From Listeria cossartiae subsp. cossartiae (GTDB taxonomy: Bacteria > Bacillota > Bacilli > Lactobacillales > Listeriaceae), in NCBI RefSeq assembly GCF_014224155.1, contig NZ_JAASUI010000003.1, forward strand, positions 1 to 64,000: 64,000 bases of DNA, in the 5' to 3' direction. This document shows positions 15,093-25,100 of the stretch, piece after piece. Position numbers and translations under genes: made by a program. The notes beneath the pieces were generated by a model. The model made no database searches. It worked only from the letters and a program-made list of their open reading frames with translations, and was not told where the DNA came from. How positions within the stretch are numbered: the first letter of the stretch is position 1; every line of letters begins with the position of its first letter.

Positions 15093-17807
15093 CTATTTAC
15101 GGAAAAGACGTAGTAAAAACGCACCGGCTAGTGAGAAGAGTCCAAGCCCAACCCAAGGAAGACTACTGTTTGTATCTCCAGTTGATGGGAGATCGCTTGC
15201 TGAAATGGAAGTTGTTCCGTCAGCACTATAGCCAGAGGAAAGCATTGTTCCCGAACCGTTCGAATTCATACTCGAAACAGTTATGCCACTACCTCCGTTA
15301 GAAGTTCCAGTAGTTCCTCCGCCATTGGTAGGAGGGGTTGTTCCTCCGTCAGCGTCGGCGTCGGCGTCGGCATCAGCGTCGGCATCGGCGTCAGCGTCAG
15401 CATCGGCATCCGCATCTGCATCGGCGTCAGCATCGGCATCAGCATCGGCGTCAGAGTCTACTAAAGGTAAAACGGTTACTGATACGTCATCACTTGTTTT
15501 TACTTCGTCGCCGTATTTAGCTGTTACTTGAAGATGAATAACATCTCCTGCTTTCAAATTATAATTAGGAATATTGATTGTATAGGTTCCATCTGCATGG
15601 ATTAACACATTTCCAATGACAGTTCCATCTGGTAGAGTCAAATTAATATAGAAAACTGTTCCAGCTGGGGCATCAGATTGCAATGATTTGAGAAGGGCAT
15701 TTATATTCATGTTTTTATAAATGGAAGAACCTGTGATGGTTTTAGTCCCCTCATATATTGGATTTACAGTTGGTTTTTCAACTAGGAAATCTCTCCAGTC
15801 AATGTCTACATCCGCATCTGCGTCCGCATCGGCGTCGGCGTCAGCATCGGCATCAGCGTCGGCATCGGCATCCGCATCGGCGTCAGCATCCGCATCGGCG
15901 TCGGCATCCGCATCGGCGTCGGCATCGGCGTCAGCGTCGGCATCCGCATCGGCGTCCGCATCCGCATCGGCGTCGGCATCCGCATCGGCGTCAGCATCAG
16001 CATCTGCGTCAGCATCCGCATCAGCATCAGCGTCGGCATCAGCATCGGCATCAGCATCGGCATCAGCGTCCGCATCAGCATCGGCGTCAGCATCGGCATC
16101 GGCATCAGCATCCGCATCAGCATCTGCGTCGGCATCAGCGTCAGCATCAGCATCCGCATCGGCGTCGGCATCCGCATCGGCGTCTGCATCGGCATCGGCA
16201 TCAGCGTCAGCATCAGCGTCGGCGTCAGCATCGGCATCAGCATCCGCATCTGCGTCGGCATCAGCGTCAGCATCAGCATCCGCATCTGCGTCGGCATCCG
16301 CATCGGCGTCAGCATCCGCATCAGCATCGGCGTCAGCGTCAGCATCAGCATCAGCATCCGCATCTGCATCGGCATCCGCATCCGCATCAGCGTCGGCATC
16401 AGCGTCAGCATCAGCATCAGCATCCGCATCGGCATCCGCATCGGCGTCAGCATCGGCATCCGCATCGGCGTCAGCATCCGCATCAGCGTCGGCATCCGCA
16501 TCCGCATCCGCGTCGGCATCGGCGTCAGCATCGGCGTCAGCATCAGCGTCGGCGTCAGCGTCAGCATCAGCGTCGGCATCCGCATCGGCGTCGGCATCCG
16601 CATCGGCATCGGCGTCGGCATCAGCGTCGGCATCAGCATCCGCATCAGCGTCCGCATCCGCATCCGCATCCGCATCGGCATCAGCGTCAGCGTCGGCATC
16701 CGCATCGGCATCAGCATCCGCATCGGCGTCCGCATCGGCATCCGCATCCGCATCAGCGTCCGCATCCGCATCCGCATCCGCATCCGCATCGGCGTCCGCA
16801 TCCGCATCGGCGTCAGCATCCGCATCCGCATCGGCGTCCGCATCGGCATCAGCATCCGCATCAGCGTCAGCATCCGCATCCGCGTCGGCATCCGCGTCAG
16901 CATCCGCATCCGCATCGGCATCGGCATCAGCGTCGGCATCGGCGTCGGCATCCGCATCAGCATCCGCGTCCGCATCCGCATCGGCGTCAGCATCCGCGTC
17001 AGCGTCAGCATCCGCATCAGCGTCAGCATCCGCATCTGCATCTGCATCGGCGTCAGCATCAGCGTCAGCATCCGCATCAGCGTCAGCATCAGCGTCGGCA
17101 TCAGCGTCGGCATCAGCATCAGCATCCCCAACATCCGTAGTAATAAACCCACGAGCCGCATTACTATTCAACAAATCAATATCCAAAAGTCCATCACCAG
17201 TTCTAGCAGCAAAATCCAATTTCCCGTCATTTGCACTAGGTAGTGCCGTAACGCCAAGAGCTAATAAATCAATCGTCAAAGTAAAAGTAGATACACTACT
17301 AACCCCAACACCAAGTAAATGATTTACTTTAGCGCCAATTGCATTTCTACTAGGATCAATAAAGAAATTAGTGGAATTACTACCATTAATAGTTCCTTGA
17401 TTAAATAACCCAATGTTCCCAATTCCTAGATATGCAATTTTATAATCAATTTTTGTATTTGCTCTTATATTTGGGTTACTCAAAATAGAAGAAAGTTCGC
17501 TTGGTAATTCAAAATATGGATAGTACGTAGATACCGCACTAGCACTAACTAATTGATTCCCAGAAAGAGTAATCACTAATTTCCCATTCGAATACTGTGT
17601 ATTCAAATTAGAGTTACCTAACAAATCAATTGTTGCTGCGTCTGCTTGAATACCACTCAGGGCAAATTTGTGATTAAAAGAATCATAATTAACAGTGACA
17701 GGCGCTACCATCATTGTCGTTGTCGTAATAAGAGCCGCAATTAATTTTGCTTTTTGCGCTCGCTTTTGGTCTAATCTCCGTCTGTAATCTACACGCTGTT
17801 TTTTCAT
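15093..17807 (-). CDS. LPXTG surface protein with giant Asp-Ala repeat
   Basis: About 904 residues. A long basic signal peptide with hydrophobic core [18 protein letters not shown] is followed by an N-terminal beta-rich domain of about 170 residues. Then come 439 residues of strictly alternating Asp-Ala, a domain of about 115 residues resembling a bacterial Ig-like repeat ([15 protein letters not shown]..., [16 protein letters not shown]), a second 35-residue Asp-Ala tract, a Gly/Thr/Ser linker, LPSTG, a membrane helix and RLFRK. Sortase A would link it to peptidoglycan. The polyanionic tract probably acts as a stalk. I recall it as the counterpart of lmo1799. ATG 17807 has AGGGGG at 7 bases; ATG 17810 is the alternative. 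Confidence 0.92.
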   Translation of the reverse strand: MKKQRVDYRRRLDQKRAQKAKLIAALITTTTMMVAPVTVNYDSFNHKFALSGIQADAATIDLLGNSNLNTQYSNGKLVITLSGNQLVSASAVSTYYPYFELPSELSSILSNPNIRANTKIDYKIAYLGIGNIGLFNQGTINGSNSTNFFIDPSRNAIGAKVNHLLGVGVSSVSTFTLTIDLLALGVTALPSANDGKLDFAARTGDGLLDIDLLNSNAARGFITTDVGDADADADADADADADADADADADADADADADADADADADADADADADADADADADADADADADADADADADADADADADADADADADADADADADADADADADADADADADADADADADADADADADADADADADADADADADADADADADADADADADADADADADADADADADADADADADADADADADADADADADADADADADADADADADADADADADADADADADADADADADADADADADADADADADADADADADADADADADADADADADADADADADADADADADADADADADADADADADADADADADADADADADADADADADADADADADADADADADADADADADADADADADADADADADADADADADADADADADADADADADADADADADADADADADADADADADADADADADADADADADVDIDWRDFLVEKPTVNPIYEGTKTITGSSIYKNMNINALLKSLQSDAPAGTVFYINLTLPDGTVIGNVLIHADGTYTINIPNYNLKAGDVIHLQVTAKYGDEVKTSDDVSVTVLPLVDSDADADADADADADADADADADADADADADADADADGGTTPPTNGGGTTGTSNGGSGITVSSMNSNGSGTMLSSGYSADGTTSISASDLPSTGDTNSSLPWVGLGLFSLAGAFLLRLFRK
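15348..15452 (-). repeat. Second Asp-Ala hexamer tract (17 units)
   Basis: 105 bases of the same NGCRTC unit, encoding 17 Asp-Ala pairs plus Asp, placed between the Ig-like domain and the Gly/Thr-rich wall-spanning linker. Confidence 0.95.
15810..17126 (-). repeat. Degenerate hexamer tract encoding about 219 Asp-Ala units
   Basis: On the plus strand the unit is NGCRTC without an interruption that I could see: 1317 bases, giving (Asp-Ala)x219 plus one Asp. Third positions vary freely (GAT/GAC, all four GCN codons), so the peptide is uniform while the DNA is not. Every unit carries GCATC or GCGTC. The composition is far richer in G+C than the flanks. Confidence 0.95.
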
Positions 17808-18251
17808 CATTTTTCCCCCTTAAAAATCAATTGTTCTTGATTTTGAAAAATAACTGAAAACAGAATAAAGGTATTAAATTATGTTTTATTAATAAGCTAA
17901 CTATTAAGTATCCCCTGGACCTTTATCCAATATCAGATTCAAATCATCTTCGCAATATGCCCTCCTTTCTTTTTCGAACCTACCACCAGTTGTTATAACC
18001 CGTTAGATAACTTTACTATATAGTATATTTTTAAAAATTAAAGTAAAAAGTACTAGAACCAAAAAATACTTCAATTCAATCCCATTAGTCTAAAAGTTAT
18101 ACAAATATGCGTATTTATAGCTTATTTTTAAACTTTAGCACTGTTCGTATAAGGGTATTAAGACCTACAATAGTTCACTTTACATGAATTGTCGTTCAAT
18201 TGTATACAAATCTTTTCCGAATGGTTCTTCACTTCTATTCTTATTTGTACG
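17808..18251 (-). promoter_or_regulatory. Long AT-rich 5-prime region of the surface protein gene
   Basis: About 440 bases without a gene. Just before the ribosome site is an 8-base-pair hairpin AAAATCAA / TTGATTTT (17823-17844). Further up, a perfect AAGGAGG (17961-17967, minus strand) stands in front of a three-codon frame TTG CGA AGA then stop. The AT-rich stretch around 18014-18045 may hold the promoter, but no hexamer pair at good spacing is clear. Long leaders are common for Listeria surface protein genes. Confidence 0.5.
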
Positions 18252-18280
18252 CAAAAAAAATAGCCCTTTTTCAAGGGCTG
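18252..18280 (-). terminator. Terminator after the LipA-type phosphatase gene
   Basis: Arms AGCCCTT / AAGGGCT with a short loop and a run of eight T on the minus strand. Confidence 0.9.
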
Positions 18281-18286
18281 ACTTTT

Positions 18287-19186
18287 TTAATAAAGATATG
18301 CTTTTTTTAGTTGTTCTTTTTTCGCATCAGTTAGGCCGAGTTTTTCTTTTAAAAAGTTATCCATCGAACCATATTTAGCGTCAATTTCATCGAAGGCTGC
18401 GTTGATATAAGATTCACGTACTTCCATTACCGCGGTCATTCCAGCGATAACTTTTTTATTATCGGTTTTTGCTGCCACGGCTTCGATGGCTTTTTTATTT
18501 TCAGCGGCGCGGTATTTATTCGATAACATATAGTCATCTATTACGGTCTCTTTATCCACACCTAACGCGGAAAGAACTAAAGCCGTCCCGAACCCAGCTC
18601 GGTCTTTTCCAGCCGTACAGTGCCAAAGAACCGAACCGTCTTGGTTGGCAAGTAGTATATCAAAAAATTCTTTATAGGCTTGGATGGACGTTTCATCGGT
18701 AATAAAACTTTTATTCGCATTGATTAGAAATGTTTCCGGATTATCCATTTTGGCTAGGCTGGCAGTTAAATCTTGTGCGCTTGTGGATGCGCCGTTGTCT
18801 TTCATGACTGAATCATGGGTATAAGCAACATCTGTTAGTTTTGGATCTGGTTTGGCGGTTACTTCTGAATTCGTTCGAAAATCAACTATTTGAGCAAGAT
18901 CGTATGTATTTACGAGTTTCTTCTTATCTGAATCAGTTAGATTAGCGAGTTCAGCACTTCGAATGAGTTTGTGTGGTTTAATGGTTTGGCCATCGGTTGT
19001 TTTGTAGCCACCTAAATCGCGGACGTTTACAGCGCCTTCTAATTTGATTTGGCTCCCTGGTTTTATGCTTAGTTGTTCCGTTTTCACATTTGCTTCTGCT
19101 TTTTCTTCTGACTGCGCTCCACATCCCCCTAGTAATAATGTTGCGCTTAGTACCCCTGCTCCTGTTACTTTTACCCAATTTTTCAT
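18287..19186 (-). CDS. lipA: Lipoprotein tyrosine/phosphoinositide phosphatase (LipA type)
   Basis: 299 residues. A lipoprotein signal with lipobox LLGGC (Cys about 23) places it outside the membrane. The phosphatase core has VRDLGGYKTTDG (about 55-66), the DFRTNSEV strand and the P-loop HCTAGKDRAG (Cys-X5-Arg). The extra Lys-Asp in the loop is typical of dual-specificity enzymes that also take phosphoinositides. It matches the secreted phosphatase LipA of Listeria (recalled as lmo1800), a virulence factor in L. monocytogenes. AAGGAGGAG precedes ATG 19186. Confidence 0.92.
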   Translation of the reverse strand: MKNWVKVTGAGVLSATLLLGGCGAQSEEKAEANVKTEQLSIKPGSQIKLEGAVNVRDLGGYKTTDGQTIKPHKLIRSAELANLTDSDKKKLVNTYDLAQIVDFRTNSEVTAKPDPKLTDVAYTHDSVMKDNGASTSAQDLTASLAKMDNPETFLINANKSFITDETSIQAYKEFFDILLANQDGSVLWHCTAGKDRAGFGTALVLSALGVDKETVIDDYMLSNKYRAAENKKAIEAVAAKTDNKKVIAGMTAVMEVRESYINAAFDEIDAKYGSMDNFLKEKLGLTDAKKEQLKKAYLY

Positions 19187-19288
19187 TCTTTCTCCTCCTT
19201 TTGTAAGCTTAATTGTCATTATAGCAATCCAATTTATCGGTTGAATGAAGGGTTTGTAAAGAAATGATTTTCAGGGTGTTAAGGTATG

Positions 19289-19325
19289 AAAAAAAGCCAA
19301 AACCGGGAATTGGTTTTGGCTTTTT
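19289..19325 (-). terminator. Terminator after ffh
   Basis: Stem AAAGCCAAAACC / GGTTTTGGCTTT followed by a run of T on the minus strand, directly after the ffh stop. Confidence 0.92.
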
Positions 19326-19328
19326 GAA

Positions 19329-20681
19329 TTAAAATGGCATTTTGAAATTGCCGAATGGGTTTTTACCTTTTTTGCCTTTGCCGCCGCCAGTCATTTGCTT
19401 CATCATTTTTTTCATTTCAGCAAATTGTTTTAGAAGACGGTTAATTTCTTGTACTGGACGTCCGCTACCACGCGCAATCCGCTTTCTTCTGCTAGCATTG
19501 ATGATATCGGGATTGTCTTTTTCGTTTTTAGTCATTGATTTGATAATCGCTTCAATATGACCTAGCTGTTTATCATCAACATTCATATTGTCGAGGCCTT
19601 TCATTTTGTTTGCCCCGGGCATCATTTTCAGTAGTTCGTCTAGTGGGCCCATTTGTTTTACTTGTTGTAATTGGTCCAAAAAGTCATCTAGCGTCATGCT
19701 ATTGTCTTTCATTTTTTGTTCCATAGCTTTCATTTTTTCTGCGTCTACATCGGTTTGCGCTTTTTCAATTAGGGAAAGCACGTCGCCCATGCCGAGAATT
19801 CTGGAAGCCATGCGGTCTGGATGGAAGGTTTCGAGAGCTTCCATTTTTTCACCAGTGGCGATAAATTTAATTGGTTTTCCAGTAACAGAACGAATCGAAA
19901 GTGCGGCCCCACCACGTGTATCGCCATCTAGTTTTGTTAGTACGACACCGGTAATTTCTAATTGTTCGTTGAAACTTTGCGCCACATTGACGGCATCTTG
20001 CCCTGTCATCGAATCGACTACAAGCAAAATTTCGGTAGGTTTGGCAATTTCTTTGACTTGTTTTAGCTCGTCCATTAACGTTTCATCGATGTGCAAACGG
20101 CCGGCTGTATCGATAATCACATAGTCTAAATGTTCTTCTTTGGCTTTTTCGATTGCTTGTTTGGCAATTTCTACTGGGCTTACTTGATCGCCTAGTGAAA
20201 ATACTGGCATATCTAATTGTTTGCCTAGTGTTTCTAATTGTTTAATTGCGGCAGGACGATAAATATCGGCTGCTACAAGTAATGGTTTACGGTTATATTT
20301 TTTGCGTAATAAATTAGCAAGTTTTCCGGAAGTGGTTGTTTTACCAGCCCCTTGTAAACCTACCATCATAATCACGGTTGGCGGACGGTCTGCTGTTCCG
20401 ATTTTGCTTTCTTCGCCGCCCATTAAGCTTGTTAGTTCTTCTTGAACGATTTTGATAACTTGTTGACCGGGTGTTAAGCTTTTCATTACGTCCGCGCCGA
20501 CAGCACGTTCGCTTACTGTTTTAATAAATTGTTTAACGACTTTAAAGTTAACATCGGCTTCTAGTAGGGCAAGGCGAACTTCACGCATCATTTCTTTTAC
20601 GTCAGCTTCGTTTACTTTCCCTTTGCCGCGAATTTTGTTCATTGTTTCTTGGAGTCTTCCAGCTAGTCCTTCAAATGCCAT
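19329..20681 (-). CDS. ffh: Signal recognition particle protein Ffh (SRP54)
   Basis: 450 residues. N domain (1-90), G domain with GLQGAGKTT (about 108-116), DTAGRLH (about 190) and TKLDGD (about 247), then a Met-rich M domain ending in MMKQMTGGGKGKKGKNPFG. The M domain holds the signal-sequence groove and the 4.5S RNA-binding GSGRPVQEINRL helix. It pairs with FtsY, encoded just upstream. It follows ylxM by 12 bases. Confidence 0.98.
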   Translation of the reverse strand: MAFEGLAGRLQETMNKIRGKGKVNEADVKEMMREVRLALLEADVNFKVVKQFIKTVSERAVGADVMKSLTPGQQVIKIVQEELTSLMGGEESKIGTADRPPTVIMMVGLQGAGKTTTSGKLANLLRKKYNRKPLLVAADIYRPAAIKQLETLGKQLDMPVFSLGDQVSPVEIAKQAIEKAKEEHLDYVIIDTAGRLHIDETLMDELKQVKEIAKPTEILLVVDSMTGQDAVNVAQSFNEQLEITGVVLTKLDGDTRGGAALSIRSVTGKPIKFIATGEKMEALETFHPDRMASRILGMGDVLSLIEKAQTDVDAEKMKAMEQKMKDNSMTLDDFLDQLQQVKQMGPLDELLKMMPGANKMKGLDNMNVDDKQLGHIEAIIKSMTKNEKDNPDIINASRRKRIARGSGRPVQEINRLLKQFAEMKKMMKQMTGGGKGKKGKNPFGNFKMPF

Positions 20682-20693
20682 GATTCTGGCCTC

Positions 20694-21026
20694 CTAATCG
20701 ATATTTTTAAGCTGTTCGAGCGTCTCTTTCACTTGCTCGTCCAGAAAATTCTTCTTGGTTAATTGTGCTTCTAATTGACTAAAGAGTTTTTCTCGTTGTT
20801 GATATTTTCTTAACATCCCTAGTTTTTCTTCGTATTTTTCTAGGCTTTCTTCGGTCCTTTTAATATTATCATAAATGGCTTGTCTGCTCACTTCAAATTC
20901 TTCGGCAATTTCGCCTAGTGAGTAATCGTCCAGGTAATAAAAAGAAACATAGGCTTTTTGTTTGGTTGTTAATAATTCTTGGTAAAAATCAAATAATAAA
21001 TTCATCCGGTTTGTCTTCTCAAACAA
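20694..21026 (-). CDS. ylxM: YlxM-family DNA-binding/SRP-associated protein
   Basis: 110 residues, YlxM/p13 family. A sigma-70 region-4-like helix-turn-helix is visible ([25 protein letters not shown], about 42-66). YlxM proteins stimulate SRP GTPase activity in streptococci. The start is TTG, with GAGAGGTG 7 bases upstream; no ATG is closer. It forms an operon with ffh. Confidence 0.93.
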   Translation of the reverse strand: MFEKTNRMNLLFDFYQELLTTKQKAYVSFYYLDDYSLGEIAEEFEVSRQAIYDNIKRTEESLEKYEEKLGMLRKYQQREKLFSQLEAQLTKKNFLDEQVKETLEQLKNID

Positions 21027-21050
21027 GGCGTTTCACCTCTCTCCTTTTAA

Positions 21051-21079
21051 AGGATACGGGGAAATCGCGGGAATGTCAA
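21051..21079 (-). promoter_or_regulatory. ylxM-ffh promoter
   Basis: Minus-strand TTGACA (21074-21079) and TATCCT (21051-21056) at 17 bases, between the ftsY terminator and ylxM. Confidence 0.75.
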
Positions 21080-21098
21080 GGAAGGTTAAACAAAAGAG

Positions 21099-21133
21099 AA
21101 AAAAGCCGGAATGACAAGTATCATTCGGCTTTC
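21099..21133 (-). terminator. Terminator after ftsY
   Basis: The stem AAAGCCGAATGATACT / AGTATCATTCGGCTTT-like pairing (AAAGCCG...CGGCTTT) is followed by T on the minus strand. It closes the rnc-smc-ftsY transcript. Confidence 0.88.
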
Positions 21134-21138
21134 TCTGA

Positions 21139-22125
21139 TTATTTTTCGTTATCAACCATATCAGCAAATAAGCCATAAACATATTCATTTGCATCAAAGG
21201 CTTGCAGGTCGTCCATTTGTTCCCCAAGACCGACGAATTTCACCGGGATATCCAGCTCGTTGCGGATGGCGATGACGATACCACCTTTGGCAGTTCCGTC
21301 TAGTTTTGTAAGGATAATGCCTGTTACGTCCGTTGTTTCTTTAAATTGTTTTGCTTGAACGAAGGCATTTTGACCAGTTGTTGCATCTAGTACTAGTAAA
21401 ACTTCGTGCGGCGCATTAGGAATTTCGCGCGTAATGACACGTTTTACTTTTTCTAATTCGTTCATTAGATTGACTTTGTTTTGTAAACGGCCGGCTGTAT
21501 CGCAAAGTAAAATGTCTGCTTTGCGTGCTTTTGCGGCTTGAACGGCATCAAACATCACCGCTGCAGGGTCGCTTCCCTCGGCTTGTTTAATAACATCGAC
21601 GCCGGTACGCTCGCCCCAGACTTCAAGTTGATCAATCGCGCCAGCTCGGAAAGTATCACCAGCAGCAAGCATGACTTTTTTGCCTTCTTGTTTAAAACGA
21701 TGGGCCATTTTTCCGATGGAGGTTGTTTTACCAACACCGTTCACACCAACAAATAGGATGACTGTTAGGCCGTTTTCTTCGATATGAAGAGCCTCGTCTT
21801 CTTTTTCGTCGCCTTGATAAATCTCGACTAATTTTTCGACAATTACTTCTTGGACATCTTTTGGATCGCTGATATTTCTAAGCTGTACTTCACGGCGCAG
21901 CATATCGACTAGTTCCATGACTGTTTCAAAGCCAACGTCCGCTCCGATAAGAATTTCTTCAAGTTCTTCAAAGAAATCTTCATCTACTTTACGATAGCGA
22001 GCAACCATTTCGTTGATTTTCCCGGAAAAGTTGCCACGTGTTTTGGATAAGCCATCTTTAAATTTTCCAGAAACAGAATCGGTTTGCTGGGTAATTTTAT
22101 CTTTTAATTTTTTAAAAAAGGTCAT
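21139..22125 (-). CDS. ftsY: Signal recognition particle receptor FtsY
   Basis: 328 residues with a short charged N-terminal segment (about 1-35), an N domain and a G domain with GVNGVGKTT (about 128-136), AAGDTFRAGA, DTAGRLQN and TKLDGTAKGG. Membrane-bound GTPase that docks the SRP-ribosome complex at SecYEG. The gene follows smc by 14 bases. Confidence 0.98.
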   Translation of the reverse strand: MTFFKKLKDKITQQTDSVSGKFKDGLSKTRGNFSGKINEMVARYRKVDEDFFEELEEILIGADVGFETVMELVDMLRREVQLRNISDPKDVQEVIVEKLVEIYQGDEKEDEALHIEENGLTVILFVGVNGVGKTTSIGKMAHRFKQEGKKVMLAAGDTFRAGAIDQLEVWGERTGVDVIKQAEGSDPAAVMFDAVQAAKARKADILLCDTAGRLQNKVNLMNELEKVKRVITREIPNAPHEVLLVLDATTGQNAFVQAKQFKETTDVTGIILTKLDGTAKGGIVIAIRNELDIPVKFVGLGEQMDDLQAFDANEYVYGLFADMVDNEK

Positions 22126-22139
22126 TTTGTTTACTCCTT

Positions 22140-25100
22140 TTATTTAATGAGTTCGGCTGTTTCTTCTAAGCGAACCGATACTAGTTTGGAGACGCCGGAC
22201 TCTTGCATGGTGACACCGTATAAAACGTCGGCTTCTTCCATTGTTCCTTTACGGTGCGTGATAACGATAAACTGTGTGCCAGACTCGAATTGTTTCAAGT
22301 AACGGCTGAATCTCGTAACGTTTGCTTCATCTAACGCTGCTTCTACTTCATCCAAAATACAGAATGGAACAGGACGAACGCGAATGATAGCAAATAGTAA
22401 AGCAATCGCGGTTAATGCGCGCTCTCCGCCGGAACGAAGTGATAAGTTTTGCAGTTTTTTCCCTGGAGGTTGAACGACGATATCAATACCGGTTGTTAAA
22501 AGATTTTCCGGATCAAGGAGAACCAGTTCCGCACTTCCGCCACCAAATAGTTCTGGGAAAACAATCGCGAATTCGGTTTTAATCGCTTCAAAACTCTCAC
22601 TAAAACGGATTTTCATTTCTTCGTCCATTTCGTCCATAACTTTAAAGAGGGTTTCTTTTGCGGCAAGTAAATCCGCTTGTTGCCCGTTTAGGAAGTCAAA
22701 ACGTTCTTGGATTCGCTCAAATTCTTCGATGGCACCAATGTTGACAATACCGAGTTCGTCGATAGAACGTTTTAATAAGCGAACTTTCGAGCGAGCTTGT
22801 TCGGTATCTACTTCTGGCAAGATTTTTTCTTCGGCTTGCTCAGGTGTGAGTAAATAAGCTTCTTGCAGACGGTCGATTCGGTTCGTTATATCAACTTCTA
22901 AACGGCCGATGCTGATTTCTGCATTATTTTTTTGCTCCACGTAAAAACTGATTTGGTTATTTTTTTGTGTTAATTCAGCTTCTAAAAGTTCTAGTTTTTC
23001 TTGCAGTTCAGCGCGAGTTTGTCTAGTTTGCGTTAGTTTTTCGCTAGTTTCAGCCTTATCCTTGCGTAGTTCTTCAATGGATTTTCGAGCTGATTCTTCG
23101 CTTGTATGAACGCTTGTTAAATTTGTTTTTAAGGAAGCAAGTTTTTGTTCGGCTGCTTCTTTTTGTTCGTAGTTTTCATGCAGGGTTGTGGTTACACGTT
23201 CGACTGCTTCTGTAGCTGATTGCAGTTGCTCCCGTTTGGCGGCAATTTGTGCTTTCAGGGACGACAGGCTTTCTAAATCAGCTGCGCGTTTACTTTCTAA
23301 TGCTTTACTTGAACTTGTCATCGCTTTGATTTCTTCGTCGGTTGATTCGATTTGTTTCGCGATTTCAACTTGTTCTTTCAGTAAAGTTTCTTTTCGCTCC
23401 AGTAGTTTATTTAATTCTTCGCTACCATCTGCTTTTTCAATATCATACAGTTGTAATTGTTTATTAAAACGCTCTAAATTCTCGGTTTCGCGGTCTAGTT
23501 TTCCAAGTAATTCTTTTTCTTGTAAACGTAAATTTTCACCGATGCCGCGGGTTTCTTCGAGTTCTTCACGTTTTTTCGCCATGCTGTCTTTCGCAAGTTG
23601 CACCGCGGACTCCATTTCACGCGTGGATTCATTTAGTTCAGCGATTTTCTCCGCTAATTGACCTAATTCGTGTTTTCTTGTTAAGATAGACGATTTTCCG
23701 CCTTTGGTTGCTCCACCGGTCATGGAACCGCCGGCATTGACCACGTCGCCTTCCAGTGTCACAATGCGATACCTGAAATTAACTAACCGAGCAAGTGTAT
23801 TTGCCCCTTTTAAATCTTTTGCTAAAATCGTCGTACCTAACGCATTTAGAATAACTGGCGAAACTTTTGGATCAAAGGAAATAACTTCGCTAGCAAGCGC
23901 GATAAACGCTGGTTGATTGCTTAAAGCGTTTTTCGTTGCTGCTGGTAGTTCGCGCGGTTGAATCGTCGAAAGTGGTAAGAAGGTAGCCCGACCGCTTTTC
24001 GTTTTCTTCAAGAAACTGATGGCTTCACGAGCAACGCGGTCATCTTCTACAACCACGTTCTGCGCACTGGCTCCAAGCGCTGTTTCCATTGCTTGTTGAT
24101 ATTTTGCCGGAATTTCAACAAGTTCAACTAATGCCCCGAGAATGCCTGGAATTTCTTTTTTCGCTTTTAACACTTCACGAACACCTTGGAAAAAGCCAGC
24201 GTAATCATCCGCTAATTCTTCTAGTGTTTCTTTTCGCGATTTCATTTGTTGCACTGTTTCATAATGTTTATATAGTGCGCGTTCTTGCGTTCCGAAAATG
24301 CCTTCTTGTTTAGCCAATGTTTGCTGCACTTCGCGGTAAATTTCCATTTGTTCCGTGAGCTCGCTTTGGATTTTCGTTAAATGTGTTTTCGTTGTTTCAA
24401 TTTGCGATAGCATATCTTTTCTATCATCGACATGGTGACTATTTTCTAAATCCAATTTATCGATGCGGCTAGTGATTTGACCAATTTGACGCTCGATATA
24501 ACCTAAATCATTATTGATTGTTGTTTGTGTATGGCGCAAATCAATATAGTCACTTTTACGGTTTTCGATTGCTTCTTCGGATAAATCGTCATATTTGGCA
24601 AGTGTAGATTCTAGTTCTTTTTTCGCTTTGACAGCCATTTCTAACGCTGTTTCTTTTTCGAGCTTTGAGCTACTTAAAACTTCTTTTTGCTCTTCCAAAG
24701 CAGTAATTTTTTCAGTGATTGCTGCTAAAGTTTCCGCGTACACTTGTTCATTTTCGCTACTATGTTTTTTACGTTCTAATTGAAGATTGCGTTCCCCTTC
24801 TAGTTGTTCCAGTTTTTCTGTTTCCACTAAAAGGCGTTCTTGTAAATTATCAAGCGCGATATCAGTTTCATTCAGCGCTTGTTTTTCTCGGGAAATAACT
24901 GCTTCTTCGGCATGTAATTCTTCGCGCAACTTGATTAAAACAGTTTGATTTTCGCCAAATTCTTTTCGAACTTCGGCTAGTTTGGCTGTGAGGGAGCTAA
25001 TTTCACTCGCGAGCAACGTCACTTCGTATTTTTCCAGTTCTTCTTGTTGGAATAAGTAATCTTTGGCAATAGAAGCTTGCATTTCCAGTGGCTCTAGTTG

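Noticed and set aside
15348-17126. CRISPR array or tandem DNA element
   Set aside because: The unit is 6 bases without spacers and encodes a uniform peptide in the frame of a complete surface protein.
15721-17322. Long plus-strand frames reading Ser-Ala and His-Arg-Arg repeats opposite the Asp-Ala tract
   Set aside because: They exist only because the hexamer repeat has no stop codons in any frame; no ribosome site or sensible protein surrounds them.
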